Assembly (NCBI RefSeq): GCF_014697075.1
Contig: NZ_JACJRE010000004.1
Coordinates: 124,001-188,000 of the forward strand
Direction: 5' to 3'
Length of the DNA stretch: 64,000 nt
DNA from: Tolypothrix sp. FACHB-123
GTDB lineage: Bacteria > Cyanobacteriota > Cyanobacteriia > Cyanobacteriales > Nostocaceae
Within the stretch, counting starts at the first letter, position 1. Each line of letters begins with the position of its first letter. The notes under the pieces were generated by a model. That model searched no databases, was not told the origin of the DNA, and was given only the letters and a program-made list of their open reading frames with translations. The translations under genes and the position numbers were made by a program. This document shows, in pieces, positions 19,443 to 28,300 of the stretch.

Positions 19443-21779
19443 ATGCAAGTAACTTCACGCAGGCTAATTCAAATTACGCAAAAGTTTTGGCGACGATTAA
19501 ATCGCAGTCGCCGGGGGAAGGTTATTCTAGCTTTGCTGCTGATGTGCTTGGCGGTGCGCTTAATGCCCTATTTTGCACCAGTTCGCGCTACAGATATTCA
19601 ACAAAATCAGCTAGCGTTACAATTTAGCGATCGCAATGGGCTATCTTTAGGAACTATACTCACTCGCGATCAAGAGCATACTGCTGTAGTCCCATTAAAT
19701 CAGGTTTCTCCCCAGTTTATTCAGGCGATTTTGGCGGCGGAAGATAGCAGTTTCTATCATCATGGGGCGTTGGATTTAAAAGCAATCGCCCGCGCGATTA
19801 AGGAAGCGATTCACGCGAAAAGAATTGTCTCTGGTGCTTCGACGGTAACAATGCAGTTGGCGCGGATGTTAGATCCGGTTCCCCGCAATCTTTCTGGTAA
19901 ACTGCAAGAAATTTGGTTAGCTTGGCGGTTAGCTGCGGGGATGAATAAGGATGAAATTCTCGCAGCTTATATTAATCGGTTACCAATGGGGGGAAATATC
20001 TACGGTGTGGAAGCAGCAGCCCGTACTTATTTTTCTATCCCCGCTCAGGATTTAAATGTTGCTCAAGCTAGTCTATTAGCTGCTATTCCTAATAATCCCA
20101 CATATTTTGACCCTTTAGCTCATTGGCAACGGTTGAAGCAGCGTCAAAGATATGTTCTCAACCGCATGGTACAGGATGGTTATATTAGTTCTGCCTTAGC
20201 TGAACGCGCTTATACAGAAAAGGTAGTATTTCAATCCCGTCAACGGGGAATTATTGCTGCACCTCACTTTTTATTTTGGTTAGCCAGTCAGCAAAGTACC
20301 CCAGAAGGGGAAGGACAAATTCGCACTACAATAGATAGACCTTTACAACAATTTGTGGAAGCACAGGTAAAACAAGTACTTGCTTCTTTAGCGGCGAATA
20401 ATGTCCAAGATGCCGCCGCTTTGGTAATAGATAACCACACTGGGGAAATTTTAGCTTATGTGGGTTCGCCCAATTATTTTGATGAAACGAAACTCGGACG
20501 TAATGATGGCGTACAAGCGCTACGTCAACCCGGTTCTACCCTCAAGCCTTTTGTTTATGAGTTGGCGCTAGCTAAAGGTATAATTCGCCCGAATACCATT
20601 TTGGCAGATGTGCCGGCACATTACGCGATTCCCGGTGCGAAACTTTATAGCCCTACAGATTATACTCAAAAGTTTCAAGGCCCGGTGCGGGTGCGGGTGG
20701 CGTTGGCGAATTCTTTGAATATTCCCGCAGTTAGGGTGTTAGAAAAGGTAGGCGTACCAGCTTTTTTAGAACATCTGCGTCAATTGGGTTTTGAACATCT
20801 CAATCAAACCCCGGAATATTATGGTTTAGGTTTGACTTTGGGTAGTGGAGAAGTCAGTCTGTGGGAATTAGCCAAGGCTTATGTGAGGATGGCGCGACAA
20901 GGTGAAGCTGTATCGCTAGTTAGTACCATACCCCAAACATCAAACAGCAAACCCCAAACACCGAACCCCAACCCAACAACATGGCAATTAATTATTGATA
21001 TGTTGAGTGATAATCATGCCCGCGCTACGGCTTTTGGTGTAGATTCTGTATTACATTTACCTTTCCCCTCAGCAGTAAAAACTGGTACTTCTTCCAATTT
21101 TCGCGATACTTGGACGGTAGGATTCACAACAGATTACACTGTTGCTACTTGGGTAGGAAATTTCACCGGGGAACCGATGCGCCAAGTATCAGGGGTAACT
21201 GGGGCTGCGCCTTTGTGGAATCGCATTATGTTACATTTGCACGAACATCACGAACCAGAAAATTTCCCTTCACCTCAAGGTTTAGTGCAATTACCAATTT
21301 GTGCCATTTCTGGGTTAAAACCTACACCCGATTGTGCTTCCGTGGCGCAGGAATATTTTTATCCCGCAGACAAAATCGCCTATGAAAACCCACAACCAGG
21401 CGGTTTATCGCCAGAATATGATGAATGGTTAGCTAAACAGCAACCAGCAACTTTTAATACTAGCAATTTACGAATTATATCTCCGAATAATGGCGATTTA
21501 TTTTTGCTGTATCCAGGGGAACAAACAAGCCAAAAACTAGAGTTTAAGCTAATAGGAAAGACGGCTGAACCTGTAGAGTGGCGGTTAAATGGGGAAAAGC
21601 TAGCTCTAGATTCAGCGAAGTCTTTATTTTGGCAGATTCGTCCTGGTAACTGGACATTGGAAGTGAACAGTAAAAATAGTAGCGATCGCGTCAGCTTTCA
21701 AGTACAGTTAGCCAAAAGCAAATCCACAAGACGAGGTTTTTCAATTGTGAATTCTCAGGTAAATCATAGCAGCCCATAA
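19443..21779 (+). CDS. pbpC: Penicillin-binding protein 1C (bifunctional transglycosylase/transpeptidase)
   Basis: The protein is 778 residues. A basic N-terminus and one membrane anchor (about 27-45) are followed by a GT51 glycosyltransferase with catalytic Glu100 in ILAAEDSSFYHHGALD and the motif GASTVTMQLAR. The transpeptidase has S365-TLK (QPGSTLKPF), SLN at 424-426 and KTGTS at 546-550. A PBP1C-specific C-terminal domain follows. It polymerises and crosslinks peptidoglycan in the periplasm. Residues about 496-513 (PQTSNSKPQTPNPNP) are a low-complexity insert coded by a CCAAACACC-type tandem repeat between the SxN and KTG motifs. It is divergent from the macroglobulin gene, a pairing known in many bacteria. 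Confidence 0.95.
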   Translation: MQVTSRRLIQITQKFWRRLNRSRRGKVILALLLMCLAVRLMPYFAPVRATDIQQNQLALQFSDRNGLSLGTILTRDQEHTAVVPLNQVSPQFIQAILAAEDSSFYHHGALDLKAIARAIKEAIHAKRIVSGASTVTMQLARMLDPVPRNLSGKLQEIWLAWRLAAGMNKDEILAAYINRLPMGGNIYGVEAAARTYFSIPAQDLNVAQASLLAAIPNNPTYFDPLAHWQRLKQRQRYVLNRMVQDGYISSALAERAYTEKVVFQSRQRGIIAAPHFLFWLASQQSTPEGEGQIRTTIDRPLQQFVEAQVKQVLASLAANNVQDAAALVIDNHTGEILAYVGSPNYFDETKLGRNDGVQALRQPGSTLKPFVYELALAKGIIRPNTILADVPAHYAIPGAKLYSPTDYTQKFQGPVRVRVALANSLNIPAVRVLEKVGVPAFLEHLRQLGFEHLNQTPEYYGLGLTLGSGEVSLWELAKAYVRMARQGEAVSLVSTIPQTSNSKPQTPNPNPTTWQLIIDMLSDNHARATAFGVDSVLHLPFPSAVKTGTSSNFRDTWTVGFTTDYTVATWVGNFTGEPMRQVSGVTGAAPLWNRIMLHLHEHHEPENFPSPQGLVQLPICAISGLKPTPDCASVAQEYFYPADKIAYENPQPGGLSPEYDEWLAKQQPATFNTSNLRIISPNNGDLFLLYPGEQTSQKLEFKLIGKTAEPVEWRLNGEKLALDSAKSLFWQIRPGNWTLEVNSKNSSDRVSFQVQLAKSKSTRRGFSIVNSQVNHSSP

Positions 21780-22109
21780 GTGTTATTGCGCAAGCTATCA
21801 CCCACTGCTGAAATGAAGATACTGGATGACATTGATACTAATTGTCAAAAATGCGACAGCAAATATAATTCAGAAAATCCTTGTTGCGCTGCATCCCATT
21901 TTTTGATGGCGCATTGGTATTAATTTTTAAGCAGTTGTTAACTGAGTCTTATATCTGACCTAATATCTACCCTAATACAGTCAATAATTGAAGAGATTGC
22001 TATTCCCGTAGGAATACTGAAAAAAATAAGATATTTCTTGCGAAATTTGCACTTTTCAATTTGATGTTATACATTAGTGCTGAAGTTTTCATTAAAGGTT
22101 TAAATAGCC
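21780..22109. other. Intergenic region, nothing recognised
   Basis: No gene or clear hairpin is seen. The AT-rich stretch 22010-22095 probably carries the promoter of the small gene that starts at 22110. Confidence 0.4.
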
Positions 22110-22268
22110 ATGACAAACACCACGAATTCTCCCACCCAAGACAGTAAATCTACGAAGAAAAAACAGTCTTTCCCTAAGACAGATATTGGTTCGCCAAGAG
22201 TTCCCCTGAAAAAACGTCCGGTAAAACAACAGCATGAGTTACTCAGCGATTGGGAACACGCGAGTTAA
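22110..22268 (+). CDS. Small basic hypothetical protein
   Basis: The protein is 52 residues from ATG to TAA. It is polar and lysine-rich (KSTKKKQSFPKTDIGSP, PLKKRPVKQQH) and ends ELLSDWEHAS. An AAAGGTT stretch lies upstream as a possible weak ribosome binding site. The composition suggests a disordered nucleic-acid- or protein-binding peptide. I recognise no family, so the call rests on the intact frame and codon usage resembling its neighbours. Confidence 0.5.
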   Translation: MTNTTNSPTQDSKSTKKKQSFPKTDIGSPRVPLKKRPVKQQHELLSDWEHAS

Positions 22269-22649
22269 TCACCTCATGGAAATCCCTAATTAAACAGTTG
22301 ATCCGCAGTTGTCATGCGAGGACAATTATCTCGAACGAATCTCTCGATATTTCCCAAAGCATTGCGATATACAATCTATTCAATCGTATCTTCTGCATAT
22401 TTTTGCAATACGAAAGATCCTTACTAGGCTTATTGTCAGACGTTACTCAGAATTCTTTTTCAACCCAAATTCAGGTATTCGATTCTGCTGAACTACGGCC
22501 CATAATATCGCTACCGCTTCACTTGCGATTCAATTGCCATCAACTGTACTCTCTACACAGATACAGTAATCTTTCAGCAAATAACAATTTTGCCAAGCAC
22601 AGCAAAGACTACACACTTCTGTAATGTATCAGAGTGGGAATGTTGATTT
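22269..22649. other. Intergenic region, nothing recognised
   Basis: Open frames here lack ribosome binding sites and have atypical composition. I see no RNA gene. Confidence 0.4.
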
Positions 22650-22763
22650 TTATATAGCTGGGGCAGCAGCTACAATCATCAGTATTATTAATGCCATCAT
22701 CAACACAGAAATTTTGACGATGAGGTAAGTGCTGAAATCAGGTAATAAAATATCGTGAAACAT
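22650..22763 (-). CDS. Very small membrane protein (37 residues)
   Basis: Minus-strand ATG at 22763, preceded by a strong GGGAGGTAATT ribosome binding site. The product is MFHDILLPDFSTYLIV followed by one hydrophobic helix MMALIILMIVAAAPAI. The ideal Shine-Dalgarno spacing and the single clean transmembrane segment argue for a real gene despite its size. The function is unknown; it could be a small subunit or regulator in a membrane. Confidence 0.55.
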   Translation of the reverse strand: MFHDILLPDFSTYLIVKISVLMMALIILMIVAAAPAI

Positions 22764-22970
22764 AATTACCTCCCTTTGGGTGTTTCTGTCAGACTAAACA
22801 CATTGAGGTGATAGGGAAACCGAGGTTAGCTGTTAACTTTAGTTTCCCTATAAAACTATTTTCCTGCAAAAGTCGTTGCTTTCAATGGTAAGTAAAGTTT
22901 AAGTAACATTTTTTAGCTTACTGAAACTATCATTTGTCATTGATTATTGGTTATTTGTAAAGACCAATGA

Positions 22971-23465
22971 CTAAATTGAAACCCTTTTGTGGGGTGGTAA
23001 CAATTGTTTACTAGCCAAATACTCATGTAGTTCATGAGGTTTGAGATGACAAAGGTCTTTGGCTAATTCATGTATCTTAATATTTTTTGGTAATACAGGC
23101 GTTATAGCTGTACGCATTGACCCTAGTATTTGTGGTTCAGCTATAACTAACAGTTGTTGAATTTGATGAATCTGAAGTAAATTAACTATCTTATTAGTAA
23201 TGCTTTGGATAAAACGACGTTCAAATTCAATCAAATGGCGATCGCGTCCATCATCATAGCTGTGTGCTTGACCAGCAACACCGCGATTCCGTCCAGTTTT
23301 AGAACTCGTCCACAATTCTTGATCTTGTAGTTCGCTTTGAGAACTTAATAAAGCTTCATCTTCCATGAGACTTGGGCCAGGTTGATATCCTGGTAATTCT
23401 GATGGCTTTAAGGTTAAAAAACGTGCTTTTGTACCATCAATCACAGCAACAAGGTATCTATTCAT
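22971..23465 (-). CDS. Host attachment family protein (PF10116 type)
   Basis: The protein is 164 residues. It opens with a beta strand RYLVAVIDGTKARFLTL, has a charged middle (GQAHSYDDGRDRHLIEFERR), then FIQSITNKIVNLLQ and QQLLVIAEPQILGSMRTAI, and ends with HELAKDLCHLKPHELHEYLA. This pattern matches the family named after a plant attachment protein in Agrobacterium, which has an eRF1-domain-like fold. The real role is unknown. It lies alone on the minus strand. Confidence 0.7.
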   Translation of the reverse strand: MNRYLVAVIDGTKARFLTLKPSELPGYQPGPSLMEDEALLSSQSELQDQELWTSSKTGRNRGVAGQAHSYDDGRDRHLIEFERRFIQSITNKIVNLLQIHQIQQLLVIAEPQILGSMRTAITPVLPKNIKIHELAKDLCHLKPHELHEYLASKQLLPPHKRVSI

Positions 23466-23570
23466 AAAAACCTACTTTCAATGCTGGATCTCTAAATACT
23501 AGCAATAGTCATTGGTATTTTAAACCTCTTACTCACAAAGCTTTAAATATAAGTAAATATCAGTGTTGAC

Positions 23571-23599
23571 GGTTAACAGTCAACCGTTAACTGTTAACC
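23571..23599. terminator. Heptamer-derived hairpin after the carotenoid-domain gene
   Basis: GGTTAACAGT pairs with ACTGTTAACC over a 9-nt loop, built from GTTAACAGTCAAC heptamer repeats. It lies 11 bp beyond the stop of the minus-strand carotenoid-domain gene and could end its transcript. No U-run is evident. Confidence 0.5.
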
Positions 23600-23610
23600 A
23601 TCAACAATGT

Positions 23611-24060
23611 TTATACAACCTGCTTCAAAAAATTGACTATATCCTCAATATTTGGTGTATCAAGTAAATCTAAAACTGCTGATGATTCTTCGGAAGGTAT
23701 ATAATCATCGGGTATACCAATCATGCAAGTTCCGAGATTTTGCGCTAATTGATACCAAAAGCCCAGCTTGAGATCTGGACTCATTGCAGCATATTCTTCA
23801 ATGGAAATGCTAGTATTATTCGCTTCCTTAGGGTTAAACAACTGACGTAAAGCTAATATTTGTTCGGCTTGAGGTAGTTTCTGAACTTGTGCAACTAAAT
23901 TAGCAGTCTTTTCATTTGGCTCATTATTGAGAGCGATCGCGGGAATTTCATCAGCAATTTGCGTATATAAGGATGCTAGTACTGATAAGCGCTCGTCAGC
24001 ATTCAAATTATTAAATTTTGATACAGCTTGTTCTAAAAAATTGACATTTGTCGAAGTCAT
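23611..24060 (-). CDS. Solo orange-carotenoid-protein N-terminal domain (HCP-like)
   Basis: The protein is 149 residues, alpha-helical, and corresponds to the N-domain of OCP only. FNNLNADERLSVLASLYTQI matches OCP FSQLNAEDQLALIWFAY: the Tyr44 equivalent is kept, the Trp41 equivalent is not. YAAMSPDLKLGFWYQLAQNLG matches the OCP segment with Trp110. Helical carotenoid proteins of this kind bind carotenoid and quench singlet oxygen or exchange pigment with C-terminal-domain homologues; no such partner gene is in the window. I chose the ATG at 24060 (AGGG upstream); a start 31 codons earlier would add a hydrophobic segment unlike the family. Confidence 0.85.
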   Translation of the reverse strand: MTSTNVNFLEQAVSKFNNLNADERLSVLASLYTQIADEIPAIALNNEPNEKTANLVAQVQKLPQAEQILALRQLFNPKEANNTSISIEEYAAMSPDLKLGFWYQLAQNLGTCMIGIPDDYIPSEESSAVLDLLDTPNIEDIVNFLKQVV

Positions 24061-24292
24061 AACTAACCCTAGTAAAATAGTTAAATATTTTGTAGCTATA
24101 CCTGTGTTTGTTATTAGGTAGGAAAAAAAGAGAATTGAATTTTCACTAGCCAAAATATTGACTGGTTATGTTTATATCTCTATTCACGTTATATAGTTGA
24201 GCGTGAAATAAGCACTACAAAAAGATAGAATATTCCGGCAAAGTTCCCATATAGAAACCAGTCAAAAGACAGATGCCATTGAGCTAAACGCT

Positions 24293-24427
24293 TAGACCCG
24301 CATTTCTCACAAACAGTAGGGGCGGGTTCACAGATATGCTCGAATCATTCAAGAATATTTCGCTCAACCCGCCCCTACTCTGGACTCTGAACTGAGGTTG
24401 CAATAATTGGTGAGAAATCCGGGTTAG
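24293..24427. mobile_element. MITE-like inverted-repeat element
   Basis: 15-bp termini ACCCGCATTTCTCAC (24296-24310) and GTGAGAAATCCGGGT (24410-24424) differ by one base and are flanked by the 3-bp direct repeat TAG. Inside lies a second inverted repeat, AGTAGGGGCGGGTT / AACCCGCCCCTACT (24315-24328 and 24366-24379), which also occurs without the outer termini at 39715-39861. There is no coding capacity. Confidence 0.7.
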
Positions 24428-24511
24428 ATATGCGCCTGTATAGAAGGGTTGGTGAACTACTTTGCTATCCTTGAACTTCTGAAGCGAAACTGGTTTATAG
24501 ATTACTGTAGT

Positions 24512-24994
24512 CTAGTCTGCATTCAAAACTTTCCGCAACACAATTTTATCAGCCCCCGCTGCGTAAAAGTCTCGGATACAAGCCTCTTCCTGGAAACCGC
24601 ACTTCTGGTAAAATTTCCGCGTGCGGTCTAAGTTTGCTAAAGTTTCCACTAGTAACATTCGTCCACCGCGTGCTTTCAAAGTTTCTTCAACGTAGCGCAG
24701 CAGCTTTCCACCGCGTCCTTGTCCTTGATAATCGGGGCGAATGGCAATTAATTGCAAGTTCCATGTCCCATCGGTCATTCGTTCAGACTCACAGTAGGCG
24801 ACTCCTACTAGCCCATTTTGATCATCGTCATCAGCAATCCAAAAGCGATCGCTATTAGTTTTACCACTGAAGTAGTCAGCTAGCATATTGCTGAGAACCT
24901 CTAACTCGTGCGGCTCAAAACCGATTGTATTAGCTACAGCCATCAGCGCTTCTGTATCTTCAGGTTTTGCAAATCGGATCGTGGATAGATTCAT
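24512..24994 (-). CDS. GNAT family N-acetyltransferase
   Basis: The protein is 160 residues. It has the acetyl-CoA-binding motif A RPDYQGQGRGGKLLRYVEE (Q/R-x-x-G-x-G/A) around residues 88-106 and the C-terminal LDRTRKFYQKCGFQEE motif B. The opening IRFAKPEDTEALMAVAN is typical of the family. The acceptor substrate cannot be told. The start ATG at 24994 is the first in frame. It is a single minus-strand gene with a 390-bp repeat-filled region upstream. Confidence 0.9.
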   Translation of the reverse strand: MNLSTIRFAKPEDTEALMAVANTIGFEPHELEVLSNMLADYFSGKTNSDRFWIADDDDQNGLVGVAYCESERMTDGTWNLQLIAIRPDYQGQGRGGKLLRYVEETLKARGGRMLLVETLANLDRTRKFYQKCGFQEEACIRDFYAAGADKIVLRKVLNAD

Positions 24995-25095
24995 AAATTA
25001 TATGCTTGACTCATATACTAACTAGCAAATTTGCTTGAGGCTAACTACATTGCAGATATCAAATTTATTTTATTGACAAGCTACTACTGTTTCGA

Positions 25096-25330
25096 GAGTC
25101 ACCAAAATAGCTTTTGATACTACAATTGCCATTTTCGCCACTACAATTGCTATTTTCGATAATACAATTGCTGTTTTTGATAATACAATTGCTATTTTCG
25201 ATAATACAATTGCCATTTTTGATACTACAATTGCTATTTTCGATAATACAATTGCCATTTTTGATACTACAATTGCTATTCCTGGCATCGCCAAAATAGC
25301 TTGTGAGACAAAAATTGCTATTTTGGCGAT
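25096..25330. repeat. 21-bp minisatellite (8 units) with flanking inverted copies
   Basis: Eight contiguous 21-bp units occupy 25112-25279, consensus TTTYGATAMTACAATTGCYA plus T. CACCAAAATAGC lies on the left and ATCGCCAAAATAGC on the right (from 25287); the inverse GCTATTTTGGCGAT follows at 25317-25330. The period of 21 makes all frames stop-free, producing apparent heptapeptide proteins on both strands (for example SKIAIVL repeats); I do not consider these established genes. Confidence 0.85.
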
Positions 25331-25384
25331 GTCTACGGCAATTGATACACACCTAAAAGGTATAACTTGCAGTTTCGACTCAAT

Positions 25385-28300
25385 TTAAACTGTCACACCT
25401 TCTAACTCTTCATCAGTTAATTCATACAATTGACGTAACTTATCTAACTTATCTTTATCCGCTTGCCAAAAACCCCGCCCATGCGCTTCTAACATCCTGC
25501 CGATGATATTGCGAAAGGCTTCCGGGTTAGCTTTGCGTAACTTTTCCGCCATCTCTGCATCTAAGGCATAAGTATCCGCAGCTTGGTCATATACCCAATC
25601 ATCAGTAAAATCCGCAGTCCCACCCCAACCAATCAACGCCGTCATCCGTTGGGAGATTTCAAACGCACCACCAGAACCTTGATTAGCCATAGCTTGCGCC
25701 CATTTGGGATTTACTAACTTCGTGCGGTATTCCATGCGTAGTAAATCATCTAAATTGCGGGGTGTGGTGTCCTTTGAGAAACTTTCGACAAAACTAGTGG
25801 TTATCTTCTTCCCGCGCTGTTTTTCTGCCGCTTTCTTCAATCCACCAGTATTGGCGTAATATTCCTGAATATCGGTAATACCATATTCTACCGAATCTAT
25901 TTCTTGAACAATGCGATCGCTTGTTTTTAATAAAGTATTCAAAACCTCAGGTCTAGCCTGTCCCTTATCCTGTCTCCCATAGCTAAACACATTGCGGCTT
26001 TGCCAAGTATTACCTAACTCCTCACCCGATTCCCAATTACCATCAACAACTTGGTCATTCACCAAAGAACCAAAATCGCCAGCCGGGTTAGAAAACAATC
26101 TTGCAGACACATTCTCCACCCCTTGCGCCTTCAAAGCTAAAGCATGTTTTCTAATAAAATTCTCTGCTTCCGACTCCTCAATCTCAACCGCCCGTTGAAA
26201 CAAATCATCTAATAACTCGATGATATTCACAAAACTATCACGGAAAATTCCCGATAGATTTCCTAACACATCAATTCGCGGATGTCCCACATCAGCCAAA
26301 GGTTTCAACTCATAACGAACAATTCTCCCCGTTCCCTCCTTCACAGGTTCAGCACCCACCAATTCCAACAAAATTCCCAAGGATTCACCCTTAGTTTTAA
26401 TCGCATCCAAACCCCATAACATCACCGCCACAGTTTCCGGATATTTCCCATGTTCTTGTAAATGCTGGGCGATAATTTTTTGCGCTATTTCCCTACCCCG
26501 TTCATAGGCAGCAGGCGACGGCATTCTATAAGGATCTAAAGCATGAATATTTCTCCCCGTAGGTAACACACCAGGCCCATCCCTTAACAAATCACCACCA
26601 GGCGCAGGCGGAATATATTCCCCATTTAAACCCCTCAACAAATTCCCCAACTCATCCCTAGATTGCATTAATAAATCTCTAATTTCTTCCTCCTCCTCTC
26701 TGTGTTCTCTGCGTCTCTGCGGTTCATTTCCAAAATAAGCCTCCAAATACCCCGCCAACTTTTCCTCATCAGGTTCCTCTCCCAAAACATGCAACCCCGA
26801 AGAAAACAACCGCCCTTCTAAAACCTGCAAATACTCATATAACCTCACCAAATAATCATCAAAAACATGGGCACTAAACATCCGCACATTTTCATAACTA
26901 AAAGCAATCCCCAACCTTTTCGCATCTTCCAACGGACAATCTACATCCAACCCAGTATCAACAATTTTTTGACAAATCCCTTCCTGCAAAACATAATTCT
27001 TTTTTGGATCTTCCCGATACTCAGAAATCAAATCCCTTAAAGCCAACAATTCCTTATACAAACCAGCACGACCATAAGGCGGGACATTATGAGAAATTAA
27101 CACCCCATAACCGCGACGCTTCGCCAAAATAGATTCCGAAGGATTATTTGCCGCATATATATATAAATTGGGGATATCACCTAATAAAATATCCGACCAA
27201 GAATAACCTGTATTTCCTAAAGGCGAACCAGGTAACCATTCCACAGTTCCGTGCATTCCAAAATGCACCACAGCATCAGCTTGAAACTCATTTTGTAACC
27301 ACTTATAAAAAGCAGCATATTGGGGATGAGGTGTTAAATCCCGTTCAAACATTAACCGCATCGGGTCACCTTGCAAACCCAAAGGCGGCTGCACACCTAT
27401 CCAGATATTTCCTAACTGTACGCCGCCAATTTGAAACTCATCACCATAGGTTTTAATTCCCGTTCCCGTCAAAGATTTCCATTGTTTTTCAATTCGAGAA
27501 ATGCGGAGATAACCTAACCATTTTTCCAGGGTGCGAACGTTAACTGAAGCAGGAATTTTATCTTTTTCTCCTTCATTGATACTTTCATCTGCTTCTTTTA
27601 CCCAGCGAATTAACTCTTCCCCATCATCCGGTAAATCGCCTATAGTATAGCCTTGTGCTTTGAGTGCGTTGAGGAACTTTAATAAACTACGCGGCACATT
27701 TAATAAAGCAGCTGTACCCACAGCCCCATAACCGGGAGGAAAACCATATAAAATAATGGCAATTTTCCGTTCTGATGCAGATTTTTGACGTAAATTAATC
27801 CAGCTTTTTACCCTACCAATTAATCGCTGTACTCGTTCAGGAATCAAATAAATATCTTCACCCACCAAACCACCAAGGGGAACTGTATCAATTGCCCCAT
27901 CGAGTTCCGGTAAAGCATATAAAACTACACTTTGTAAACCACCAATTCCTTGACGAGTCCAAGAATGAATATCTTGAATTAATAAAGGTGCAGCCACAAA
28001 ATAAGGTACATTTTTTGCTGTTAAAATCCGTTTAGCTACTTCTACCTGTCGCCCTGCTTCCATTGAACCAGCCGGGCCGCCAACTAAAGGAAAACCAATT
28101 GTAGATACAACAGCATCAACTTTTACTGCTTCTTTGGAAAGCGAAAGAGTTTCAATATTACCCAGTTCTCTTTGCTGAATTTCATAATCAGTTGTCATCC
28201 AATCTCTGACAGCTACATGTCCTTCTACACCATTGATAAAAATTGGTAAGGGAATTAAACCAGCCGCTTCAAAACGTTTAATTAATTGGGGAATATATTG

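Noticed and set aside
22250-22624. Open frame of 124 residues downstream of the small basic protein gene
   Set aside because: It overlaps the small gene, has atypical composition and no ribosome binding site.
24296-24424. Complete insertion sequence
   Set aside because: The element has termini and a short duplication but no coding capacity, so it is listed as MITE-like only.
25112-25279. CRISPR array
   Set aside because: Units are contiguous 21-bp repeats without unique spacers, and no cas genes are present.
25065-25352. Minus-strand open frames with NSNCIIEN or SKIAIVL heptapeptide repeats
   Set aside because: They exist because a 21-bp repeat without stops keeps several frames open on both strands; no ribosome binding site or non-repeat domain supports a gene.
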